Numbered from the stretch's first letter, positions 1 to 6,700 are shown. The stretch: 6,700 nucleotides of DNA from Bacteroidales bacterium (GCA_003531155.1 DQHR01000194.1:2025-8724); one strand, 5' to 3'. Notes: generated from the letters alone by a model not told the origin. A program made the numbers and translations.

Positions 1-1720
1 CATAATCGGACATTTTGGCTTAGGTTTCTACTCATCATTTATGGTGAGTGATAAAGTTGAGATAATCACTAAATCGTTTCGCGATGATTCAAAAGCTGTT
101 CGTTGGGAATGCGATGGTACGCCCGATTATACTCTTGAGGAGACCGAGCGCAGCGATAGAGGTACTGATATTATCCTTTATATTAATGATGATTCTAAAG
201 AATTCCTCGATGATTTTAAGATTGACGGACTTTTAAAGAAGTATTGCCGCTATCTCCCTGTTCAGATTGCGTTTGGAACGGAGAAAGAGTGGAAGGATGG
301 GAAAGAAATTGATACCCAGAAGGCAAAAATAATTAACGATATCAATCCTCTTTGGACTCGCAAACCTGTTGATTTAAAGGATGAGGATTATAAGGAGTTT
401 TATCACGATTTATACCCTGTAGCGGAAGAGCCACTCTTTAATATTCATTTAAATGTTGACTACCCATTCAACCTGACAGGCGTTTTATATTTTCCAAGGA
501 TTAAAACAAACTTTGATATTCAAAAGAATAAGATTCAGCTTTATTGCAATCAGGTCTATGTTACCGATTCTGTTGAAGGAATTGTACCCGAGTTTCTAAC
601 TCTTCTGCATGGAGTCATTGATTCTCCAGACATCCCTCTAAATGTATCGCGTAGCTATCTTCAAAGCGATTCAAATGTTAAGAAAATTTCGAGCCACATT
701 ACTAAAAAGGTTGCAGATAGACTTCAAGAAATTTTCAAAAACGATAGAGCACAATTTGAGAAAAAGTGGGATGATCTTAAACTTTTCATCACTTATGGAA
801 TGATTACTGATGAGAAGTTTTACGAAAGAGCAGAGAAGTTCTCGCTATTTAAAAACGTTGATGGTAAGTATTTTACGTTTGAGGAGTACGAGAAGTTGAT
901 TAAAGAGAACCAGACAGATAAGAACAAAACCCTCATTTATCTTTACGCAAACAATAAAGAAGAGCAGTTCAGCTATATTGAGGCTGCACAAAATAAAGGG
1001 TATGATGTTTTGATGATGGATGGTCAATTAGATCCACATTTAATCAATAGTCTTGAGTCTAAGTTAAAAGACACTCGTTTTGTTCGGGTTGATTCAGATG
1101 TTGTTGATAAACTAATTGCAAAGGAGGAGAGTAAAGAGGTTAGTTTGCCTGTTGATGAGCAGAATGATATCCGTTCGGTATTTGAGGGTGCTTTGCCAGA
1201 AAATTCTCACTATTGGGTTTCATTTGAAGAGTTGGGCGAAACATCACAACCAGTTATTATTACTCGATCAGAATTCATGCGTCGAATGAAAGATATGGCA
1301 GCAATGAATCCCGCAGCCAATTTTTATGGTAACATGCCTGATAGTTTAAACTTGGTTGTAAATGTATCGCATCCGCTGATTAAATCGGTAATAGATTCGA
1401 AGGAAAAAAATGTTGGGGTTAAAGTTGAAGATCTGAATAAACAACTTAAACCTGTGGAATTGAAGGTTGAAGAGCTTAAGAAAGCATCAAAAGACAAGAA
1501 AGATGAAGAAATCTCGCAAGCAGATAAGGATTTGCTTTTAGAGACTGAAAAGCAGTTGTCGATGCTAAAGGATGAAAAAACTAATATTCTTAAGACTTAT
1601 GGTAAAGATGAAAAACTTGTAAAGCAGTTAATAGACCTTGCATTACTTGCTAATAATATGTTAAAAGGCGAAGATTTAAGTCGATTTGTAAAACGGAGTG
1701 TGGATATGATAAAACTGTAA
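1..1720 (+). CDS. htpG: Molecular chaperone HtpG (Hsp90 family), 5' end missing
   Basis: This is a cytoplasmic ATP-dependent Hsp90 chaperone. The frame is open from base 2, and the first visible codons read IIGHFGLGFYSSFMVSDKVE, the nucleotide-lid glycine motif of the N-terminal GHKL ATPase domain. The start therefore lies left of the window; the first Met at 41 is internal. About 573 residues are present; compared with about 680 for Bacteroidota HtpG, roughly 110 residues are missing. The middle domain shows the signature SPDIPLNVSRSYLQSD (the Arg codon at 650-652 corresponds to the ATP gamma-phosphate-contacting Arg of the family). The C-terminal dimerisation domain ends in LLANNMLKGEDLSRFVKRS, close to other Bacteroidota HtpG ends. 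A very charged, Lys/Glu-rich, probably coiled-coil segment (nt about 1394-1582) interrupts this domain; E. coli HtpG lacks it. The gene ends at TAA 1718-1720, followed by a hairpin terminator. I see no frameshift. Identity is essentially certain. Confidence 0.98.
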   Translation, partial: IIGHFGLGFYSSFMVSDKVEIITKSFRDDSKAVRWECDGTPDYTLEETERSDRGTDIILYINDDSKEFLDDFKIDGLLKKYCRYLPVQIAFGTEKEWKDGKEIDTQKAKIINDINPLWTRKPVDLKDEDYKEFYHDLYPVAEEPLFNIHLNVDYPFNLTGVLYFPRIKTNFDIQKNKIQLYCNQVYVTDSVEGIVPEFLTLLHGVIDSPDIPLNVSRSYLQSDSNVKKISSHITKKVADRLQEIFKNDRAQFEKKWDDLKLFITYGMITDEKFYERAEKFSLFKNVDGKYFTFEEYEKLIKENQTDKNKTLIYLYANNKEEQFSYIEAAQNKGYDVLMMDGQLDPHLINSLESKLKDTRFVRVDSDVVDKLIAKEESKEVSLPVDEQNDIRSVFEGALPENSHYWVSFEELGETSQPVIITRSEFMRRMKDMAAMNPAANFYGNMPDSLNLVVNVSHPLIKSVIDSKEKNVGVKVEDLNKQLKPVELKVEELKKASKDKKDEEISQADKDLLLETEKQLSMLKDEKTNILKTYGKDEKLVKQLIDLALLANNMLKGEDLSRFVKRSVDMIKL

Positions 1721-1739
1721 TTTTCAAATTATTACTAAT

Positions 1740-1779
1740 AAATAGCCCCAACATAATGTTGGGGCTATTTGTTTTATTT
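1740..1779. terminator. Rho-independent, probably bidirectional terminator between htpG and the peptidase gene
   Basis: A perfect 14-bp stem is formed by AAATAGCCCCAACA (1740-1753) and TGTTGGGGCTATTT (1757-1770) around a TAA triloop. On the + strand it runs into the T-rich stretch TTTGTTTTATTTA (1768-1780), a classic intrinsic terminator 20 bases after the htpG stop. Read from the - strand, the same stem lies 8 bases past the peptidase stop and is followed by a weaker T-rich tract (complement of 1721-1739), so it likely serves both convergent genes. The + strand T tract overlaps the last codon of the peptidase gene. Confidence 0.9.
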
Positions 1780-2614
1780 AGTAAATTACATAAGCTTCTT
1801 GCCACCAGGTTTTTTCATAACCATAGGCGATATAGCCAAAACCAGCAGTTCCCCAACTTGTTCCCCAAGAGTTCATGAATTTGAAAGCACCCTTAGTATC
1901 ATCATAACCTACTACACAGTAGCAATGACCACCCAAAGAACTTCCTACAAAAGTTGATAATACTTGATTGTTTGTTAGGTTCATGAAGCCATTGCTTACT
2001 GGACCAGCAACAATAACAGGCTTTCCTGATGCTAAGAAACTCTTAATTGCATCGGTATTTAAAGCTACAGTACTATAACTGGAAATCTTATAAGCTGCTG
2101 CTGCAGTTTTTTGAGCTGTTGTTGGAAGAGTTGTACACTTAACATCAGTGTATGGCATTAAAGACCATGTGCATACTCCTTGTGATTTTAGTAAATCCAA
2201 ACCTCTTGTAACATATGAACCAGAGGTACATTGGCGTTTCACTTTAATCTGGTTGTATACATACTCAGGGCTAAAAATATTTACGCTTGTACTCCATGAT
2301 GCTGGATGGCTTGCTTGCCAATCAATACTTCTTGCAGCATAGGTTGTTCCCCAAGCAACACAAGATCCTTCTCCACCTTGGTTACCAACTGGGGGAACGT
2401 TAATGTTAACAGTAGCCTTAAGTTCAACTGAAGGAACTTTTGCTACAGGAATCCTTGCGTACTCTTCAGCAGGAAGTAGTTCACATCCTAGCGAGTGATA
2501 ATCAACAAGCATTTCCTCCTGTGTTTTAACATCAGCTTGTGATGATTTCTCACACGAGTTCATCATAAAAAATCCTAAGCCAACTACAGCTAGGACTAAA
2601 GCAATCTTTTTCAT
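1778..2614 (-). CDS. Papain-family (C1A) cysteine peptidase, predicted lipoprotein
   Basis: The 278-residue product is a predicted exported thiol protease. Residues 1-21 look like a lipoprotein signal: a KK n-region, a hydrophobic stretch (IALVLAVVGLGFFM), then MNSC with Cys21 as the lipidation site. It fits a relaxed Bacteroidota lipobox. The catalytic core matches papain: Gln79 (oxyanion hole) and Cys85 (nucleophile) in PVGNQGGEGSCVAW, His230 in GGHCYCVVGYD, and Asn248 in FMNSWGTSWGTAGFGYI. All four active-site residues are present, so the enzyme should be active. Val86 replaces the usual Trp after the nucleophile. No full I29-type propeptide is visible: only about 50 residues separate the lipid Cys from the core. 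Eight cysteines (21, 44, 85, 129, 148, 160, 231, 233) allow disulfides, consistent with export. It is transcribed divergently from the TonB receptor and convergently with htpG. The leader has no clear Shine-Dalgarno sequence. The substrate is unknown, and periplasmic versus cell-surface location cannot be settled here. Confidence 0.93.
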   Translation of the reverse strand: MKKIALVLAVVGLGFFMMNSCEKSSQADVKTQEEMLVDYHSLGCELLPAEEYARIPVAKVPSVELKATVNINVPPVGNQGGEGSCVAWGTTYAARSIDWQASHPASWSTSVNIFSPEYVYNQIKVKRQCTSGSYVTRGLDLLKSQGVCTWSLMPYTDVKCTTLPTTAQKTAAAAYKISSYSTVALNTDAIKSFLASGKPVIVAGPVSNGFMNLTNNQVLSTFVGSSLGGHCYCVVGYDDTKGAFKFMNSWGTSWGTAGFGYIAYGYEKTWWQEAYVIY

Positions 2615-2621
2615 AATTTAA

Positions 2622-2635
2622 TTAGGTTAGGTTAG
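2622..2635. repeat. Short TTAGG tandem repeat in the peptidase leader
   Basis: TTAGGTTAGGTTAG is 2.8 copies of a 5-base unit, lying 8-21 bases before the peptidase start codon. In the mRNA it would read CUAACCUAACCUAA and fall within a short 5' leader if the promoter candidate at 2642-2673 is right. It has no recognised function and may be chance. Confidence 0.6.
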
Positions 2636-2641
2636 TAAAAA

Positions 2642-2673
2642 CAGATGTAAGTTCAACCTTTTTGCAATTCAAG
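2642..2673 (-). promoter_or_regulatory. Candidate Bacteroidota-type promoter for the peptidase gene
   Basis: Read on the - strand, CTTG (complement of 2670-2673) is followed after 20 bases by TACATCTG (complement of 2642-2649). This resembles the Bacteroidota primary sigma-factor consensus TTTG (-33), about 19-21 bases, TAnnTTTG (-7), with one mismatch in each element. It would place the transcript start near 2635 and leave a leader of about 20 bases. Such short AT-rich motifs arise easily by chance, so this is a candidate only. Confidence 0.35.
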
Positions 2674-2678
2674 TCAAC
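2648..2678. repeat. Imperfect direct repeat overlapping the peptidase promoter candidate
   Basis: AAGTTCAAC (2649-2657) and AAGTCAAC (2671-2678) differ by one missing T and start 22 bases apart, about two helical turns. The first copy, with its preceding base (TAAGTTCAA, 2648-2656), matches 8 of 9 positions of the LytTR-type half-site pattern as I recall it ([TA][AC][CA]GTTN[AG][TG]); the second matches poorly. It could be an operator, but the evidence is weak. Confidence 0.3.
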
Positions 2679-2861
2679 ATCTAGTTGTAGAATAGGGCAC
2701 TTTTTCTGAACAATATTTTGTATCTTTCATTAAATTAACATATTAAGGCAGTCAAAAAAAAATAACGAGAATTAATATATAGATTTTCACCTAATTCTTA
2801 AAAAAACCTCTTTGTACTTAATTTCTCCCAATTCATCTTCATAATTTATGAATTATCTTTT

Positions 2862-2885
2862 TTTGGATATTCCTTTGTATCCAAA
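2862..2885 (+). promoter_or_regulatory. Perfect 8-bp inverted repeat just before the receptor start codon
   Basis: TTTGGATA (2862-2869) and TATCCAAA (2878-2885) are exact reverse complements around the 8-base spacer TTCCTTTG; a T-G pair could extend the stem by one in RNA. The right arm ends 12 bases before the ATG at 2898, so it could act as an operator at the promoter or as a hairpin near the ribosome entry site. No T tract follows it, so it is not a terminator. Function is not known. Confidence 0.5.
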
Positions 2886-2897
2886 TTATAAACAGTT

Positions 2898-5285
2898 ATG
2901 AGAAAGTATTTTACACTATTATTAGTATTATTAGGTCTTAACGTTTATTCCACTCCAATAACTCAAACTGTAAGAGGAGTAATAATAGACAAGCTAACAA
3001 AAACACCTATTCCCGGAGCAAATGTTGTTATTTTAAATACCAACCCGCTTAAAGGAACAACAACTGACGATTTAGGTCGATTTAAGATTGATGAGGTCGA
3101 AATTGGAAGAATAAATGTTAGAATAACTTTCGTTGGGTATTACGAAATAAGTTTAACCAATGTAAACCTTCAATCGGGGAAAGAGCTAGTTCTTAACATA
3201 GAAATGGAAGAGCAAGTAGTTATGGGGGAAGAGATTGTCGTTAAGGCTAGAGTTGATAAAACCACAACGCTAAATAAGTTATCGATAGTTAGTGCAAGAG
3301 GTTTTACAATCGAAGAAACTGAACGATATGCAGGCAGTCGAAATGATGTTGCTCGAATGGCATCAAACTACGCAGGTGTGGTAGGCAATAACGACTCTAG
3401 AAACGATATTATCATTAGAGGGAATTCCCCTAGTGGTTTACTTTGGAAGCTCGATGGCATTGATATCCCTAACCCAAATCACTTTGGAGCATCTGGCACT
3501 ACTGGTGGACCTGTAAGTATGCTTAACAATACTCTTCTCGATAACTCCGATTTTTTTACAGGTGCTTTTCCAGCCGAATACGGTAATGCTATTGCTGGGG
3601 TTTTCGATCTGAAGATGCGTAGTGGTAATAATGAAAAGTTTGAGTTTTTAGGTCAAGTTGGTTTCAACGGGTTTGAGTTAGGTGCTGAAGGCCCCATTTC
3701 AAAGAAAAATGGCTCATCTTTCTTGGTCAACTACCGTTACTCAACCCTTGGCGTTATGGACAAAATGGGAATGGATTTTGGAACATCTGGAATACCATAC
3801 TATCAGGATTTATCATTTAAAATTAATATGCCCCGAACAGCTATTGGCTCAATCTCGATTTTTGGGTTAGGAGGTATAAGCGATATTAAACTATGGGATA
3901 GCAAGAAAGATACAGCCGATAAGAAAATTGATTTTTATGGTGGAGAGGGTTTTGATTTAACAAATGGGAGTGATATGGGCGTTATTGGCATCAACCATAC
4001 CTATATTTTTAATGATAAGACATATTTAAAATCAAGTATATCAGCCTCGGCTCATCGTTTTACAACAGTTATCGATTCGTTAACCCCAAAAACAACCATA
4101 AAAAATCCTTGGTATAGGAATGATTTTATTGATTTAAAATTTATTTACTCCACATTCCTAAACCGCAAAATTAATAACCGACATAGTATAAAAGTCGGAA
4201 TTGATTTAAATAATCTTCGATTTAACTATGTTGACAGCGTATACAAACTTTTAGATGGTGAATTTAAAACCATAAGAAATATTGATGGCTCAACGTGGTT
4301 AATTCAGCCATATGCTCAGTGGCAATATAAAATAAGCAATAGCGTAACATTCAATGCAGGAACGCACCTAACATACCTGGAACTAAACAAAAAATCTTTG
4401 TTTGAGCCTAGGCTTGGTGTTAGATGGAAAGCAGGAAGTAGATCAGCATTTAGCCTTGGTTATGGATTGCATAGCCAAGTTGTTCCTTTGCAAGTGCTTT
4501 TTAGTCTCGCAAAAAGAAACGATGGCACATATGTTTCGCCTAACAAAAATCTCGATTTAATCCGAAGTCATCACCTTGTATTAGGTTACGATTATAGAAT
4601 AAACGAGTTTACAAGGTTAAAAGCCGAAATATACTATCAGAGAATATCAAAAGCAGCGGTTAATAGAGCAAAGGAGAGTTCTTATTCCATTCTAAATGAA
4701 GGAGCCGATTTTGGTGTTTGGGCTCCTGATAGTTTAGAAAGTACTGGAACTGGACAAAATTATGGAATAGAACTCACCCTTGAGCATTTCCTAAACAAAG
4801 GATTTTACTTCTTGATCACAACTTCAATTTTCGATTCGCGATATAAGGGAAGTAATAATATTGAAAATAGCACAGCATTTAATAATAACTTTATTGTAAA
4901 CGGTTTAATTGGCAAAGAGTTCAAGTTCAACTCAAAATCGGGAAAATCAACCAAATCGTTAAGTATTGATATTAAAACAACATATGCCGGAGGTAAGAGA
5001 GAAACTGCATGGAAAGCAATTCTGATGCCTGATAATCAATATTACCAAGATTTTGATGATAACAAAGCATACTCAATTAAGCTAAAAGATTACTTTAGGA
5101 CAGATTTCCGCATTGCCTTCAAGCTCAATAAATCAGGGTTTACACAGGAATGGGGTATTGAAATCACGAATCTTTTCGATAATAGAAACGTTTATAGCAA
5201 TAAATTTAATAAACTTACTGGCCAAGGAAGTAACACCTATCAACTTGGTTTTATGCTTGTACCCCAATACCGGATTATATTTTAA
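2898..5285 (+). CDS. TonB-dependent outer-membrane receptor with N-terminal carboxypeptidase-regulatory-like domain
   Basis: The 795-residue product is a predicted TonB/ExbBD-energised outer-membrane transporter or receptor of unknown ligand. Residues 1-19 form a Sec signal peptide (RK, then FTLLLVLLGLNVYS). Residues about 24-104 are a CarboxypepD_reg-like beta-sandwich (VRGVIIDKLTKTPIPGANV, then TTDDLGRFKI and a FVGY strand), common at the N-terminus of Bacteroidota receptors. EEIVVKA (111-117) sits where the TonB-box-like segment is expected. The plug covers about 135-245, with IIIRGNSPSGLLWKLDGIDI and FFTGAFPAEYGNAIAGVFDLKMRSGN. The rest is an aromatic-rich beta barrel ending in YRIIF, with the terminal Phe typical of outer-membrane proteins. 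No STN signalling domain of the FecA kind and no SusD-like partner gene is seen. It is the first gene of an apparent operon; the kinase starts 4 bases after its stop. The ATG lacks a clear Shine-Dalgarno sequence but is directly followed by the signal peptide, which fixes the start. It is not assignable to SusC, BtuB or a siderophore class from sequence alone. Confidence 0.95.
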   Translation: MRKYFTLLLVLLGLNVYSTPITQTVRGVIIDKLTKTPIPGANVVILNTNPLKGTTTDDLGRFKIDEVEIGRINVRITFVGYYEISLTNVNLQSGKELVLNIEMEEQVVMGEEIVVKARVDKTTTLNKLSIVSARGFTIEETERYAGSRNDVARMASNYAGVVGNNDSRNDIIIRGNSPSGLLWKLDGIDIPNPNHFGASGTTGGPVSMLNNTLLDNSDFFTGAFPAEYGNAIAGVFDLKMRSGNNEKFEFLGQVGFNGFELGAEGPISKKNGSSFLVNYRYSTLGVMDKMGMDFGTSGIPYYQDLSFKINMPRTAIGSISIFGLGGISDIKLWDSKKDTADKKIDFYGGEGFDLTNGSDMGVIGINHTYIFNDKTYLKSSISASAHRFTTVIDSLTPKTTIKNPWYRNDFIDLKFIYSTFLNRKINNRHSIKVGIDLNNLRFNYVDSVYKLLDGEFKTIRNIDGSTWLIQPYAQWQYKISNSVTFNAGTHLTYLELNKKSLFEPRLGVRWKAGSRSAFSLGYGLHSQVVPLQVLFSLAKRNDGTYVSPNKNLDLIRSHHLVLGYDYRINEFTRLKAEIYYQRISKAAVNRAKESSYSILNEGADFGVWAPDSLESTGTGQNYGIELTLEHFLNKGFYFLITTSIFDSRYKGSNNIENSTAFNNNFIVNGLIGKEFKFNSKSGKSTKSLSIDIKTTYAGGKRETAWKAILMPDNQYYQDFDDNKAYSIKLKDYFRTDFRIAFKLNKSGFTQEWGIEITNLFDNRNVYSNKFNKLTGQGSNTYQLGFMLVPQYRIIF

Positions 5286-5289
5286 AAAG

Positions 5290-6324
5290 ATGTTTAACTA
5301 CTTTTTCACAACAAAATCGTTAGCGCAAAACAGGTGGGTTCTAATAGTTGGAATAACGACTATTACATTGGGAGCACCATTTATCTTTAACGAGTACGAA
5401 AAGGATTTTTTCACAATAAAATCTTTGCTAAGCGTTGCAGGATCATTGTTTACCACAATAATAATGTGGTTTGGGGTATTGACAATAGTAAAATATTTAT
5501 GGAAAAACTTCCCTTGGGAGAAAGATCCGTTAAAGCATCTAATAATTGAAATACTTGCAATACTCGCCTATACCTTTGCTGTGGGAGCAATTTTTTATTC
5601 AATAAATACACTTTACCCTTTAGAGTCTTTCGAGAAAAACTTTCGATTATCTATTTTCTTTACACTTACCCTTACCTTCTTTATTACCTCTATTACCGAG
5701 GGCTTTTTCTTTTTCATGAAATGGAAAGAGACACTTTTAATGACCGAGAAACTTGAAAAAGATAATATTCGTAGCCAGTACGAGACTCTTAAGAGTCAAA
5801 TAAACCCTCATTTTCTATTTAATAATTTAAATACGCTAGCAAGTTTAATAGAGGATAACCCAAAACTAGCTGTTGAGTATGTACAACAAACAGCAGATTA
5901 TTATCGATCAATTTTAAATTTGAAAGATAAGGAGATAATAAGGCTCGATGAGGAAATAGAACTTATTAAAACATTCTATACACTTCAGAAAAACAGGTAT
6001 GGCAATAATCTTAGATTAAATATTAAACTTGATAAGGTTGACTATAACTCGTTTGTAGCTCCGCTTGCATTACAAATGCTTGTTGAAAATGCCATTAAGC
6101 ATAATATTATTTCAAAAGAGAAGCCCTTAAACATTGATCTCTATACAAAGGACAACCTAATAATTGTAAGCAATAATTTACAAAAAAGGGAATTAGATCA
6201 AGCATCAACTCGTTTTGGATTAAAAAATATTATTGAACGTTATTCATTCCTTTCGAGTAAAAACATTGATATTTCAGAGAACGATTCTACCTTTACTGTA
6301 TCAATTCCCATTCTAACCATGTAG
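5290..6324 (+). CDS. LytS-type sensor histidine kinase (His_kinase/PF06580 family)
   Basis: This 344-residue inner-membrane kinase should autophosphorylate on His and pass phosphate to the regulator encoded next. Four hydrophobic helices (about 16-34, 45-70, 82-107, 118-141) form a membrane sensor with only short loops and no large periplasmic domain. A helical linker (145-168) leads to SQINPHFLFNNLNTL, with His174 as the phosphoacceptor. The ATP-binding part shows the N box LQMLVENAIKHNI (261-273, Asn267) and the glycine motif FGLKNIIERY (309-318). The frame is open much further upstream, to an ATG at 5113, but that would overlap the receptor by 173 bases and adds no kinase-like sequence. 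ATG 5290, 4 bases after the receptor stop and preceded by AAAAAG, is the natural start and implies translational coupling. Length and architecture are normal for LytTR-associated kinases of Bacteroidota. The stimulus is unknown. Confidence 0.95.
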   Translation: MFNYFFTTKSLAQNRWVLIVGITTITLGAPFIFNEYEKDFFTIKSLLSVAGSLFTTIIMWFGVLTIVKYLWKNFPWEKDPLKHLIIEILAILAYTFAVGAIFYSINTLYPLESFEKNFRLSIFFTLTLTFFITSITEGFFFFMKWKETLLMTEKLEKDNIRSQYETLKSQINPHFLFNNLNTLASLIEDNPKLAVEYVQQTADYYRSILNLKDKEIIRLDEEIELIKTFYTLQKNRYGNNLRLNIKLDKVDYNSFVAPLALQMLVENAIKHNIISKEKPLNIDLYTKDNLIIVSNNLQKRELDQASTRFGLKNIIERYSFLSSKNIDISENDSTFTVSIPILTM

Positions 6325-6325
6325 T

Positions 6326-6700
6326 ATGAAGGTTTTGATTGTTGAAGACGAAGTAGCAGCTGCCCGCCGATTGGCAAAGATGCTACAAAGCGTTGCTCCT
6401 GATGCGGAGCTACTTGCTGTAACTGATAGCATATCATCAACGGTAAGTTGGTTAAATGAGCAAGGTGAGCCAGATTTAATGCTTATGGATATTCACCTAG
6501 CCGATGGATCGAGTTTTAGAGTTTTTGATCAGGTTAAGGTCAAATGTCCAATAATCTTTACAACGGCATATGATCAGTACGCTATTCAGGCTTTTAAGGT
6601 AAATAGCATCGATTACTTGCTTAAGCCGATAAAAGAAACAGAGTTGAGCTTTGCCCTAGCAAAATTCAATGAGAAGATTGGTAGCTCTGCCCATATTGAT
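6326..6700 (+). CDS. LytTR-type response regulator, 3' end missing
   Basis: ATG 6326 follows the kinase stop by one base (TAGTATG), so the two are almost certainly co-translated. The 125 residues in the window are a CheY-like receiver domain: acidic pair Glu7/Asp8 (VLIVEDE), phosphoacceptor Asp55 (LMLMDIHLADG), Thr79/Thr80 with AYDQYA, and Lys100 in DYLLKPI. The phrases FTTAYDQYAIQAFKVNSIDY and LLKPI are characteristic of receivers attached to a LytTR DNA-binding domain, and the neighbouring LytS-type kinase supports that. The output domain itself lies beyond the window end, so its type is inferred. The receiver is intact and should be phosphorylatable. Expected full length is about 230-260 residues. 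It probably regulates nearby genes, possibly including its own operon. Confidence 0.95.
   Translation, partial: MKVLIVEDEVAAARRLAKMLQSVAPDAELLAVTDSISSTVSWLNEQGEPDLMLMDIHLADGSSFRVFDQVKVKCPIIFTTAYDQYAIQAFKVNSIDYLLKPIKETELSFALAKFNEKIGSSAHID

Larger units (their letters stand above)
2615..2897. other. Divergent intergenic control region
   Basis: This 283-base AT-rich stretch separates the peptidase from the receptor operon. It must hold the promoters for both directions, because neither flanking gene has another plausible upstream start. No credible reading frame, tRNA or known riboswitch is visible. Besides the separately listed repeats, AGAATTA (2768-2774) and TAATTCT (2792-2798) form a 7-bp inverted pair 17 bases apart, and AATTCAT (2830-2836) and ATGAATT (2848-2854) form another with an 11-base gap. 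Both are AT-rich and could be chance. I found no convincing -33/-7 pair for the receptor gene; the best partial hit is TATCTTTC at 2721-2728, without a matching upstream element. Confidence 0.7.

Noticed and set aside
41..43. ATG as the start of htpG
   Set aside because: The codons before it already encode the conserved HFGLGFYSSF motif, so this Met is internal and the gene is cut by the window edge.
845..1027. 60-codon open frame on the - strand inside htpG
   Set aside because: Antisense to a strongly conserved coding region, with no start context or recognisable protein feature.
1769..2342. Two + strand open frames (1769-1957 and 2148-2342) across the peptidase gene
   Set aside because: Both are antisense to the catalytic core of a well-supported peptidase; their sequences look like complement shadows.
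2768..2854. Two 7-bp AT-rich inverted pairs (AGAATTA/TAATTCT and AATTCAT/ATGAATT) as operators
   Set aside because: In sequence this AT-rich, 7-bp dyads with 11-17 base gaps are expected by chance; noted within the intergenic entry only.
2892..2900. ACAGTTATG as a LytTR half-site
   Set aside because: It matches most of the pattern but overlaps the start codon and has no partner copy 21-22 bases away.
3682..3870. 62-codon + strand frame inside the receptor gene
   Set aside because: Lies in another frame within the receptor barrel, with no independent support.
5113..5289. N-terminal extension of the kinase frame to an upstream ATG
   Set aside because: It lies inside the receptor barrel coding sequence in another frame, has no domain-like sequence, and ATG 5290 gives normal operon spacing and a normal kinase length.
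6240..6440. 66-codon - strand frame across the kinase/regulator junction
   Set aside because: Antisense to the kinase C-terminus and the receiver N-terminus, both well conserved.

Overview
The window reads as a chromosomal segment from a member of the Bacteroidota, most likely Bacteroidales or a close relative. The evidence is low GC content by eye, an HtpG with the long charged C-terminal insertion I associate with this phylum, a TonB-dependent receptor with an N-terminal carboxypeptidase-regulatory-like domain, gene starts without a strong Shine-Dalgarno sequence, and one promoter candidate of the TTTG / TAnnTTTG type. I cannot name genus or species from the sequence.

Layout. (1) Positions 1-1720, + strand: the 3' five-sixths or so of htpG (Hsp90 chaperone), whose start lies left of the window. 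(2) 1740-1770: a strong 14-bp hairpin between two convergent genes, probably a bidirectional terminator. (3) 1778-2614, - strand: a papain-family (C1A) cysteine peptidase with a lipoprotein signal and a complete Gln/Cys/His/Asn active site. (4) 2615-2897: a 283-bp AT-rich divergent intergenic region with a promoter candidate for the peptidase, short direct repeats, and an inverted repeat just before the next start. No gene is seen in it. (5) 2898-5285, 5290-6324 and 6326-6700 (cut by the window end), all +: a TonB-dependent outer-membrane receptor, a four-helix LytS-type sensor histidine kinase, and a LytTR-type response regulator. The gaps are only 4 and 1 bases, so this looks like one tightly coupled operon.

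How the parts may work together. The three-gene operon pairs an outer-membrane receptor with an inner-membrane kinase and its regulator, without a SusD partner and without an ECF sigma/anti-sigma pair. The simplest reading is a receptor whose expression or activity is tied to its own two-component system. The divergently transcribed surface or periplasmic peptidase shares the control region and could be part of the same response, but that link rests on position alone. There is no gene-free stretch over 300 bases, and I see no tRNA, rRNA, CRISPR array, insertion sequence or attachment site.
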